Below, one piece after another: positions 24,061-36,700 of a DNA stretch of 64,000 nt (the first letter of the stretch is position 1; every line of letters begins with the position of its first letter). A program made the translations under genes and the position numbers. Source of the DNA: Diphasiastrum complanatum (Eukaryota > Streptophyta > Lycopodiopsida > Lycopodiales > Lycopodiaceae); contig CM055104.1 of the NCBI GenBank assembly GCA_029204225.1, forward strand, positions 53,152,020-53,216,019, written 5' to 3'. The notes below the pieces were generated by a model. That model was given only the letters and a program-made list of their open reading frames with translations, searched no databases and was not told the DNA's origin.

Positions 24061-26640
24061 AAATCAGATAAAAGATAAAGATTTCAACACTTTCCCAACC
24101 AAGGAATAGTTGGATTTACACCACTAGGATGCATAAAGAGATACAAGACTGCACTTAGTTCTTCTTGACAAAGCAAGACTAAAATCTTTTAAAGCCTTTA
24201 TTCATAATCTAACAAGGTAAAGTACAACTGAAAAATAAAATACAGTACTATAAAGCACCATAAAGCATAACCACTTTCAAGACATCCACCAGTTGATACC
24301 TGCCACCATCCCACAAAACAAAACCACCCAAGTTAGTTTAGTGAGAAAGACATGTCTCATAACTAAGCATCAGTTGTTATTCATGTCCAAAAGAAGTTAT
24401 ACTACTTAACAGCTTTGAATAACAAAAACATAGTCCAGTCTTTCCAAACAAACGATGTTTTAGCGATAGGCCAAGCCGTTATATCACCGTATCAGGGCGA
24501 GTGCCATGCTACTTACGGGCAATTGATCCATATCAGTTCGTTTTAAACATAGAAGAGTATGAAAAGTTTTAATCGTTAAAGTTTTACTTAGAAAAGACTT
24601 GGTGTGGACACGTGTGTTGGTGTCAGAGCAAATCCATGCTATACTAACCCAAGTTACTCTTAGAGAGTAAGGTATGTCACGCACTGTTGTCCATACTCCT
24701 AAGCATATCCATGCTTTCCAGTTGTATCTCACCAAGAGTCTAAAGTAACACTAAAACGGGTAAGGTTAAGTGTTTCCATAATTGTTATATATGAATAACA
24801 TAACAACCATGGCATAAGGACGTTGTGTAGGAAAGACGTGATTAATACCTAGTAAGAAACTACCAATGTTTATACTAGGTATCAGGACAGAGCCGTACCA
24901 TTCTAATCCTTTAGTAGAAACTACGACTCTTACGCATATCCATGCTGTCTAAGATCGTGTTATTGGAGTCCTTACTGTTCAGTTTTATGAAAGGGTTTTA
25001 TTTCAAGGTGAGTTAATTCAATTTGTATACAAGATTAGATGTGGTCTTATGTCGTTTATTTTTCTGAAAAAGGAAGCAAAAGTGAGATTGTGTAGAAGAG
25101 TGATATATCTTAAAGATGCCTAGCACGAATTTTCTCTAGTGGGGTTGGTGACACTTGTCCTAATACCTATTGTTTGATTGCCTAGTTGGGCTTGTGTAAG
25201 GAACATATATGTAGGGGACTTCACATATGTACATAGTAAATTTTGTACTTTATGTTAAAAAAAGAGAGTCAATACTTTCATGTGCCTAATTAAGACTTCT
25301 GACAAAAGAGTGAGATTCTATTGATTGCAATTGCCTAAGCGCCTTACAACCATGATGAATAAGTCTTTTTTGCATCTCAAACCAAAAGATTATTGATGAT
25401 TGTATAATAAAAACTTTATGCTCAATGAATAATTGGTAGATTACTCACTACCATGACATGAGGGTAGAGGAAGAAGCCTAGCATTGTTCTCAAGAAAAAG
25501 AAGGGTTTGGTATGTGAAAGGTTGAAATGGTGAGATTTGAGCTTACCTCCTACCCACAAAACTTGGCAATTCGTCTATTGTGTGACATGTGGAACACCAC
25601 CCAACTCTCAAAGTAGAAAATAAAGTTTCTTTGATTCACACCATTTGTCCAAGTTGAGTAAGCCCTTTTTGCCAACATAGGTAGATGCTTGCCATCAAGA
25701 TTGATGTACATATAATTCAAATAGATCTATATAACGAATAGAGGAAGCCATGAGGAACAATCTAAAGCTCTTTATAGATGTCGAACATGGAGTGCTTAAA
25801 ATAACAACGTGGCAAGGATGTTAGTTTCAAACACCTTCAAACTCTTCCTTTCGGTTACATGTTAAAGAGTGGAGGCACCTTCTAAAGGAAAATCAGGGTA
25901 TCACTGCTGATCACAATACAAACCACTAGATCTTGATAAGTGACTAGATGAACTCTTTACACATAATTGTTTAAATTAATTATGACCTTACTATGTGTAC
26001 AAGCGAATAATCTACATGTCAAAGATGTTTCGTAACTACATATACCATTGGGCATATCTTTGCTCAATTGATTGTTATTTTTTGGTTCAAGGTTGGGCAA
26101 CATAGTTTAATATAATATTTTAAGTTGGACAAATGGGCAAATCCCAACAGTTAATTATGGATAGTTGGGCACCAATAATATAATCTAAAGTTTAAAGTAA
26201 TTATCCTATTCTAACGAATTTAGCGACATTTTATGAAGCTTTTAATGTTAGCTAGCATGACCTCAAGCGTGAAAAATTACCAAATGTTTATAATTATATG
26301 ATCATACCTCATACTTATTAGCTTGACCAATGATAATAGTAACACGCCAACTGATAATAGTAACACTTATAATAACTCGGCAATGTCCATCATAAGCTAG
26401 ACATATGACATGATGGACTCGACAATGTCCATCATAAGCTAGACATATGACATGATGTATGCTATAAAATTTTGTTTGAACCACAAATGAGTGAAAGAGG
26501 CTACATGTGATCCCTTATAGGTGTTCGGCTGGTATGACATTAACTTGGTCATAACCAACGGTTATCAATTCTAAAATTAGTACCCGAATTTGACAAGTAT
26601 ACTTTCGCTACAAAATTGATTGTTATTGAAGGTACATGAT
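24061..26640. other. No recognisable gene; small tandem duplications
   Basis: AT-rich sequence with no supported coding region. A 15-bp segment is doubled at 26331-26366 and a roughly 40-bp segment at about 26375-26456 (period 42). Confidence 0.5.
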
Positions 26641-27250
26641 CACATAAGTTGCACCATTTGTGAGTCAATACATAGATCTATTACAATATTGGGCAAATGG
26701 TCTCCAATGGTCTTGGCTTTGGGCCTCTGATTCCCTACTCTAGCACGCGGAGGACATCTCAACCTTTGAGCCTCGTTGATGTTGACATGTTTACACATGA
26801 TGGGTGTACTTCAAGGCCTAATATGCATCTTTGTATGCACACTTTCAATAACTATGCACAAAAAAGAATATCTAACACATTTCATGTATAATTTTCAAGC
26901 ACTAGCACAAATTTATACACAATATATACACCAAAATCTAAAGAACTTTTGGTGCTAACAACCCATGAAAATTAACACCTAAGCATAAAATCTTATGACA
27001 TAATGTTCAAATGAACAACCAATGACTGAGTGCCATACACCACACTAGAAATTGCACTTGCTATATACTACAACCAATCATTGGTTGTCCACACAAACAT
27101 TTTGTCCGTTCCAAAACAAAAAAAAAAAACAAGGAACTTAAAAACAAAAATTAAACTTTCGGCATTGGGTAGGGAAGGCCCGTTTCTCTCTAGCATTATT
27201 CCTTGGTCTGGTCCACGTGTGTGCGGACTCCCAAGGTGAAAGCCCAGTTT

Positions 27251-27309
27251 ATATATCTAGATACATATATATATATATATACACACACATAAACGTATGT
27301 AAATACACA

Positions 27310-27341
<32 letters not shown>

Positions 27342-27407
27342 GATACACACACATAAACGTATGTAAATACACACGTGTGTGTATATATATATATACTACT
27401 GAGACGC

Positions 27408-27458
<51 letters not shown>

Positions 27459-27548
27459 TAAATGTATGTAAATACACACGTGTGTATATATATATATATA
27501 CTACTGAGACGCGTATATATACAGACGTATATTTATATTCCCTTGTTT

Positions 27549-27614
<66 letters not shown>
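27251..27614. repeat. Compound microsatellite block (AT, AC/GT, TG, GA)
   Basis: Three copies of a mixed unit (ACACACATAAACGTATGTAA then ATACACACGTGTG) lie at about 27281, 27345 and 27450, separated by long TA runs. TACTACTGAGACGCGTATA occurs twice (about 27396 and 27500). The block ends with a TG run (27549-27571) and a GA run (27572-27614), 21 bases before the candidate start codon of the R3H gene. Confidence 0.9.
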
Positions 27615-27618
<4 letters not shown>

Positions 27619-27635
27619 GTGAAGAGATTTGTGCG

Positions 27636-27726
27636 ATGGTATTGCGTGATAGCAAGGATCGGCGGATGTTTGGGCTGCGAGCAGTGAAAGCTAAGCCATA
27701 CTTGCGACATTTGGAGTGCGAAGCTG
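27636..27726 (+). CDS. R3H gene exon 1 (tentative)
   Basis: ATG at 27636 has G at -3 and +4. The 30 codons (starting [13 protein letters not shown]) end with one base of a codon before a GTATTC donor at 27727, which matches the phase of exon 2. The frame would stop at 27735 without splicing. No family resemblance supports this exon, so it could also be 5' untranslated sequence. Confidence 0.35.
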
Positions 27727-30700
27727 GTATTCTATAACCCAGTTTGTTAGTTTTAGGGTTAGGTTTAGTTCCGGATGATGCTTTGGTTGCGAATTCAAAG
27801 CTGTAATTGTATTTCTATGCTTGGAAGCTGCAAGTCCTCAGCTCTTCACACTCAAATTGTTCCGAAAGAGGCTGGTAAATTACGAGCTTTGTAACCTCAG
27901 TAGTGGGCACTCTGTATCTTATCTTCCCCGCTGATCATCCATAGCTGAGCGGTTTCGGTACCCGTGCATTGTTTTGCCAAGCTGCCAGCCAACTAGGGTT
28001 TGAAAATTGGACCTTTTGCATGTTTATGGTCGTGAGTCGTAGATGAGGGACGTAGATGCACGCTTCTGAATCAAGCTACTGAAATTCTAGTCTCTACCTC
28101 TGTAATCCTGGGTTCTGCATAAGCAAGCAAAGCTTTAGGCATCTTGATTCTCTAGTATGTTTCTGGACTTCTTTGCTTGATCAGTTTTTGTTCTCTCGTA
28201 TGCCCTCCTGAGTGTGGCTTTTTGGAGTTGAAGCCCTGACGGAATGAGCTTAAACAAAAGCTTCCACACCTGCGAGCACTTTGGGCCTGACTCAATCAAT
28301 ATTCACAGCAGGGTGAATATTTATTGGCGAAATTCGCTCCGGCGAGCATATCACTGCAGTTCCATAGGGTTGAAGATGTTATCCTAGACATGACATCAAT
28401 ATATAGTAACTGCCTATCACATTCTTAAGGAAATTTCCTATTCCAAGCCTCAACAAGAACTGTGGCGGAATATAGGCCTTACATCTTAAGTCCATATTCG
28501 TACAATTCATAGGTATGAGTAAACACGTTTTCCGCATATATCTTCATGGGTAGACTTGTTTCTCCAGCTCTTATTTTTCCAACCATGAAAATGCCATGAG
28601 GTCAATATATTGGGAAAGGGGAAACACATTTTGTCTATAATATAAGGCCAGTAGCCTATTTGAAGGCCAAATTTGACCTTTTTTTTACAATTTCCAACCC
28701 TATTTTGTACTCTATATTAACATAAGTTCTCTTTCTTGAATCGGAAGTCATTTTCTTCATGTCTTCTACATGCACTACCATAAATATCTTGCACCAGTGT
28801 ACTTTTGTGAGATGACATTTTTGATTTTGTTTATCTCCTTTGAACGTTTCTAATCGGTGTCTCCTTTCTTTTGGCTTTTTTCTAGGTTGGAAATGTTTTG
28901 AAAACCATTGTATTGCAACAATCAAGGCCAAGGACTTTTAAGCAAGTTTTGAAATCATAAAGTATGGAGTTATATTCAATGAGCCAATTTTTTAAATGAT
29001 TATAGCCAATGTTATTATCAAGTTTCAACATGCCTTACTATTTTATTTGGCAAGGATGTTGCTCTTTATGCTCTTTCAAAAGTGATATTTTAAAGTTAAG
29101 AGTTTCATTGAAGAAGAGTCTACAATTATTGTTAGTGGAAGGCTTGTGATCAACAAGGCTTCAAATCAAGCTATAATTGACTCATGGATGAAATCACTAT
29201 GTTTGAAAATGTTAGATAAGTTTGTTTGTTTCAGATGTTTGCTAGTAGAGTATCAATGGACCTATGTGGCATGATTTGACAATTTCCTTATTTTTGTAGT
29301 TTGTTTTGTTCTAGTACATGCATAAATGTAGACCTAAAGTCTCTTTGAGTAATTTAGTTTTTTTGAGTTTATGATTAAAGAATTATGGATGTATCTATTA
29401 GCCGGGTTACTTTTGAAAACAAAATTTCAACTTTTATACTTCAGGTGTTTACTAGAGCTAAAGTGTATTTTGATACCTTTTTGTGAGGCAGGTTACAATC
29501 CTACAAAGCTTGTTGAAATATTTCGCTTCACGCTAGAAATATATCTCATTGTATTCTAGGTGAGAATTTTGGAAAAACCAAAGATGGTATTTTAATAGAT
29601 TATGTTTTCTAATATTTGTGCTTTTGCAGTTATGCTAAACGGTTGTTTGAAGTTTTTTTTTTGTGTTAAGGATTCTGGTTATGCTTGACAATTTTCTATA
29701 TAAATTGTTAAACTATGCAGTTGCTATGGTAAAGTACAACATGCAAGTTGGTGATAACAAGGTGAGTAGGTCTAATTGTTGAGAACAGTAAAAGTCAATC
29801 ATTGATGAGCATAGTAGTATTTTTTGTGGTAGATCATTTTATTGCTAGCAATGATGTCAAGTTGCTAATCATTATCTTCTCTATTTATCCTTTTCATTCA
29901 ACTTTTGGAGTACCTTTATTTGATGAAGATTGTGTAGTTAGGATTCAATTGTATATGTGAAAGAAGTTTCATGAACAAGTTTTTTACAACATGGTTAATG
30001 TAGGTTGAGGAGTTGGCCTGGTTGGTCAAGGACAATCTGTACTCAAAACATCTTGTGTTGTCTGTGGAGGAAACGTTTGTGGATCTCTTATCTCCTTTAA
30101 GGTAATTGCTGTTCAATGGGTCTATCTATTCTCATATCACCTTTTTTTGAAGTTGGGTATCTTTTGGAATCAATATTTTGCAATCATAGTATTTTTGCCA
30201 CTTAACATTTGAAATTAGGTTCTATGATAAAGTCCAATGCCTGTGGGTTAAGTGGGGTTTGATCCATAGTTGCATTGCACTTTGGAATGTGTGGAATGCT
30301 CGTTTTAGAACAGGTTTTTTTAAAGAATATTAAATTGGAATGACTAAATAAATAATTGTTAATTTCTTTTTTTATGTTTTGGTTGAAGAGCTTGCAAAGT
30401 AGCTAGTTGGGGTGAAATTAACTATGAAAGGCTTACATACCATTTGAAGTTCATTTGCCTTTGTGACAAGAAGTAGTTTGTAGATTGTAGGTTTTAGAAA
30501 TTGATAGTCCTAGAGCTACCTAAGCTTGAGACCTTCGCACCTAGGAGCCCGATCCCATAGTAAAGAACTTGCAAATGCACACATGCGAGGATGCTTCGCA
30601 TAATTTGTTTGACCCTAGTCCAGAATCCTCTTGGAAGTGCTTTTCCAAGAATCCATTTTCTCCTAGACTTAGCATGCTCATATGACTTTGAGCCTAGCTA

Positions 30701-33700
30701 AATTCATACCAAGGTGCTATCTTTGGTAGCATGGGCATGGACCCAAAAAGTCTTCTAGTTATATCCAATAGGGAAATATTATGTCACCCCCTTACACTTA
30801 AAAGTTCCTACAGATGAGATTTTTTTTTTAAACAGTGCCTTTTTAGTATTGTTCCAATTTACCTTTCCCAAGTTCTTCATTCTAGATTCAATTTTCACAC
30901 GTATGAGCTGGATTCATTTAGGCTTGTTCTATTCTTGAGTCATAGAGCCATCAATACTATCTAATTCCTAAGCTGCAATTAGGACTTTAAAGAGACAAGT
31001 GTCTTAGATCATGGTCCCCTAGCACCTACCCTTTGTCCTTCACTAGCTAAAGTAGTTATTTAACACATTTATATGAGCTATTATCAGGATTCTGGAGATG
31101 CCAATATCTACCATACACTAACTACCATAGAACACAATCAAGATGCAAAACTTCTACTTTAATTGATCTGTTTTTAAAATCACATTGTAGTAACGTAGAA
31201 GAAAGTCTATTGCCTAACCAACCTTTGCATTAGAATGAATGAGACATGCCTTCAAATGCTCACACCTAAATCCCCATCTAATCTTGACCCATCTTCAACT
31301 ACACGTGGCCCATGCAAATCAGCTAGTGACTCATGCCACTTCACTGACACATAGGCATGAAACATAGAAGCTTTTAGACACTGCGCTCCTTATGTGATAT
31401 TACCCAGTGTCCCTTACAACACTAGACATGAGTCCCTTTGACTTGTTAGATGGTTGGTCCAACAAACTCCTTGTGAAATTACAAGAAAGTTACTTCGATT
31501 TTTTCATGATGAAAGTTCATGTTGGTACGATATTTTATACAATATGCCTTTATTGGCAGTGTTTGATAGCTTGCAAGTAAAGTACAATACTTGGTTAGGC
31601 ATTTTGCAATGTGTTGAGTGCTATAGAGATAATGTTATGAACATTGGGCTAAGCAAAAGGGATAGTTTGAAAAGGTTCAGGATGGTCACATGATGTTGCA
31701 GCTGTAGGTTTAGTATGGATCACATGATGTGTGGTTGTAGCAGAGCTTTAGGGCACCCAGCACATGTCATGCACATGAGGTTCCAGTATAGCAAAGGTGT
31801 CACAATAAGAGGAGTTAGCTTGGTTTCAGAATGTTTCCCATGTAGCGGACATGCACGAGGTAGCTTAGATGTTCTAGCCTGTTGTCAAGGATCAAGGTTT
31901 ATGTTTCATCGTCAACAAACATAATGACTTGTGTTCCCTTTTGGGCTTTTGCCTATCAATGTTCTGGTAGATGTGTAGTTGTGTTGGCGCTTTAGTGTTG
32001 ATCTTAATCCTCTCGTGTTATCTTGCTTTGTAACTTGTATAGTCAGCTTGTAATACGCTTGTTTGTGGTAGCAGTACAAACGACATTCCTTACAATACTG
32101 TCTTTTAAGTTTTGGCATTCTTGGACTAGTATGTTTAGAGGGGCCACATAACATTTCATACGAGATGCTTGCATTCTCATCACTGCTAGGGTTTTCACAT
32201 TTGCTAAAAACATATGCTCAGTGTTATGTGATACATACATATCTAGAACTGGATGGTTCCTTAGTTGTTATTGATGTTTTTGATACAACCGCATTCCATT
32301 ACCTATTGCTTTAGGCTCTTGCATCTCATCTCATATAGTTTTTGTGCAAGTAAATTTCTCCTTATTGGAAAATATACACACACTGAGGGAAGTGTTATTG
32401 CACGTGATTTGGGACTATTCTGATATTTATGGTGTTGTTCTCGTCATCCGTTTATGAAGCTACTTATTGTTGTTGGGTGGTATTTTTGGTTTCTCCATGG
32501 TGGTGCATTTACTTTGATGGTCTAAGTCTTGGTCCTTAGGGATTGCTTGAGAGATTTGTTGATCTCAAGCAAATGCTTGGCTGATATGACTTGCTTGGGA
32601 TCACTGTGGTTATACGTATTCTAGCATTGCTACTGGACTCTACGTCTCATAGCACAACTACATGTCCTTAGTGATGCTACTATGAAATGCTCTAGTCGTC
32701 ATGATGTTGATCTTTGGCCTTTTTGTATTCCACCTTTATATGATGTCTACAACTGTTGTTGGTATAATGGTATATGATAGTGTTCCACACATTCTTCTGG
32801 TTGTTAAATGTGCTATCATAGCTCCTATGGGTCTATTTATTGTGTAAGGTCTACTCTCATGATGATTCTATGTACATGGGTGGCATCTTTGCTTGAGCCA
32901 TGAACTTCTATTTGGCAATCAAAGTTGGTGGTACTAGTTTTTTAATGGCCTATACTGTTTTTAGTATTTATTGCTGTTACACTAAAGCATTCATGGTCCC
33001 TTTGGATCGTTTGGAAGCTATTTGGTTGGTGTTTCTCTCTATCTCCTGTGCTTTATGATAGTGTCTCTAAACGGAAGGCCTGGGCTATCAAATTGGTTTT
33101 GGATCTGTTTGGGGGCAAGGTTCTATCCATTTTTATATTCTGATGGTGCTCTTGGTATGGTAGGATGGCTATGCGAATACATTAGGGTTCATGTTCTTGG
33201 TACTCTTGGACTGTCAAGTTGCCCAATGCCTTGGGATATCCTTGCATGTTATAACATTCATGATGATGCTTTTCTATCCATAATTAGTCTCAATGTTCAT
33301 TGCTTGTTCCACAATCACAACTTTATAGTTTGCATGTCGCAACAGTCTTCTTCTCTGTGCAACATTGGATTTGTGTAGTTGGTATTAGAATGTTTATGGT
33401 ACCTCTTTCTATCATTTTGGTCCCTATGGCTTGCTTGGTGTGTGCTTATCCAAGACAAATTTTTGGGTCTTCATGGGGCATTTTCGGGCCAATTGTCTAC
33501 CTTGATAGGCTTTTATGTTGCCTTTCAATGGATTTTTTTTGGGTATGTTGCAGCTTTGGGAATCATTATTGTCCAACAACTTTTTTTCATGTGCACTTTT
33601 TCGACTTGTGTACAACATTGACTTTCTTTTATGTCATCATCCCTAGTATATGTTGTTTTATAGTTTGTGTCTTTCAACGACTACATTTGTTTAGCTTCTC

Positions 33701-36700
33701 ATTTCAGCCCAAATTGAGGGCAATAGATCTTGTGTGAGTGTCGAGGACCTATAGTGCTCCTGGGACCATCATTATGAATATGTGGGCATGAAGCTAATGG
33801 GCACAATGTTTTCCTCCAAAGGGTTACCTCCCTTACTTTTCACATTAAGCAAGGAGTTTCCTTGAAGATTCATTTGGGTTCCTTCGAAGACTATAATTAG
33901 AGGTTAGAGATATGTATTGTTTGGCTTTTGATTATTGAGATTCTTGGGTACTCATCTACATTGTTGTAGGAAATAGAAGCCTAAGGATCCAGAATCTTAA
34001 CTATTCAATCACACAAAGCATTCTCAAAAGAAAGAGAGAGATACCCTCTTGTAGAAACTCGTGGACAGCCAAGGAGAATAATCAGTATTGCTTACAAAAG
34101 TGTCTATTACAAATGGGATGCACACATATATATAGTCCAAGATGACTATCTAACTTCATGACTATTGGCTATCCAACTACTTGACTGTTGACTATCCAAC
34201 TTTCTATAAGTTACATAGAAAGAATAAGGTACCTCCAAAATGTCAAGTTGGGATACTTAATGTCACAATTAGGCCTAGTGGACCCATGAGTCCCTACCAA
34301 GTTAATTTCATACTAACTTAGCTAACTCTAAGTTTAGTAGGTCTAATATAATAAATGACCATGGTTACACAACTCTCGACCTTTTGGGTCAAAGTAACCT
34401 ATGGTAATGTAAGCAATTCCATTTACATTCCAACACCCTCCTTAAATGGAAATGCATAACATAACATGAAGTAACTTCTCAAAAGAGAAAAATGCAACTT
34501 GTTGTGCGAACTTCATGTCGCCAAATAAACTTCGCACCGAAGTAGTCGAAATCTCATCCCCAATCATGTCCAACATATAAAAGGAAAAGAATGCGTAATA
34601 ATGAAGCATCAAGTCGAAGGGTGAGGATTTGCATGCTCCATCTGAAGTAGGGAACCAACATAAACTCGGCAATAAGTCGAAACATGAACCTGTAATCCAT
34701 CATAGGCTCCCACATCATTCGAAAATACTTCTTACCATAAGGACAATAAAAAAGAGTACCAAACTCTTTTGACATCACATCCTCCCGAACCTTACCATCA
34801 ATGACTTGCTCACATAGAATAGGCAATGTACCAACATCATGATGAAGAGTAAGTGTAGAACCAAAAAAATCAGCAAGAGGTACTAATTTTAAAGAGGCAT
34901 GTGCCTTACCTTCGTAGCAAGACATTTCTTTGTTGTCCTGCAAAGTCTCCAATAGCCGACAAGGAACTGTTATGGGCTGTTTAACACTTTGCTGCCGAAA
35001 GTGTTCCCAGCATGGACCATGTTGCCCATAATCTTCCGCAGGCTGTTCCTGAAGCATAATGGATTGCTCATGATGTAAAATGGGTTGTAAATGACCAAAA
35101 GAAGATGATTGAACCTGCTGTCCAATGTCTTCTTCATAAAAATTTGGCAAACTATCAAGAGATGCATCAACGATGGCGTCATCAAAGCTGTCCCTCGAAG
35201 AGGTATGGGATGACATAGAAGATTCTTCAAGTAATGAAAAATTCTCTCCAATCAAATGCTCACTCTTAACACTTTGAACAAAAGTCAAATGCTCACTCTT
35301 AACACTTTGAACAAAAGTACTAATTGACACATGTTGACTCCCTCCTCGATTAGTACAAAAAGGTTCCAAAGAGTGGTTGAATTTTTCAGCCTTTGTTAAA
35401 ACATCAAATTGAAAAGGTTTCGCATGAAACTTTTCACTAATGTATCCATCATATGCATCAACTTGCGGTGACTTGAAAAAAGAAGATTGTTTCAACATAT
35501 GCTCAATGTATCGTTGTTGAGAGATGAAGATTTCTGCCTCATGTGGAAGATCAACAAGAACCCAAGTGTGGTTCTTCATGAGTGAGTTATACTCCTCTTG
35601 CATCGCATCCTCCCAACGTTTTACTCCTGTGGCCTGCTCATGAAAAACAGGTTCTACTGCACTATCCTCAATAGAAATAAGAGCAAAACCAGGAACATCA
35701 GCAAATTCTACTGATTTAGTAGAGGCACGAGTCTTCCCTTCATAGAAATGATCCACTTTGCTGTCCTGCAAAGTCTGCAACAACTATTTAGGGACTAGTT
35801 TGGGCTGTCCAATAGCCTTACCTTTGTCAACACTTTGCTGTCCAAAGTGTTCCGAACTTGGACCTTGCTGTCCAATGTTTTCCGAACTTGGACCTTGCTG
35901 TCCAATGTCTTCAACAGGCTGCTCTTCACCATAAATAGGTTCTTCTTGATGAACTATGGGCTGCAAAATTGAAGGAGTAGTGGGCTGTCCACTAGAAGTT
36001 GATGACAGTCCCTTATCTTGATGATTAGATGGCAAAAATAAATCTGGAAATATTTTAAGATATGCATCATGGGAGAAGTCCCCTTTCATGACATGAGTGG
36101 GCACAACATCATAGGAGGTCTTTTCATCAAAATGAACATCACGACTTACTATGATTTTATTAGTATCCATATTAAACAACCTATAGCGCTTGCTTTCACT
36201 ACTATAGCTAACAAATATGCATTTAACTCCTTTATCATCAAGCTTGGTTCTTAGCTTATCGGGAATGAAAGCATAAGCCGTGCAACCAAAGATGCATAAG
36301 TGAGAAACAGTAGGCTTCTTACCATACCAAACTTCATAAGGAGTTAATACCTTCAAGCCTTTAGTAGGACACCGATTACTAATGCCGCCGTTATAACCGC
36401 TTCAGCCCAAAACTTGTGAGGTAGGCCCTTTGCCTTGAGCATGCATCGAGCCATCTCCATAATAGTGCGATTCTTTCTTTCAGCAACACCGTTATATATT
36501 CCCCTCCTCGGTCGGTACGTAAGATCTTCAAAGAGTGCCCAAACTGATTTTCTATCATTGCTAGAAAATCCTTAAAGCGTTGAAAAACTTCAGATTTTGC
36601 CTTAATAGGATAAATCCATGTAAATCTTGAAAGGTCATCAATAAAAGTAACAAAGTACTTACACCTTCCAATGGATTCGGTCCTCATTGGACCACATACA

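Noticed and set aside
27196..27737. Tyr/Ile and Arg/Glu repeat ORFs
   Set aside because: They are translations of TA, TG and GA microsatellites.
33022..33737. Overlapping hydrophobic ORFs of 118 and 145 codons
   Set aside because: T-rich intronic sequence with overlapping frames and no motif; composition alone explains the long hydrophobic frames.
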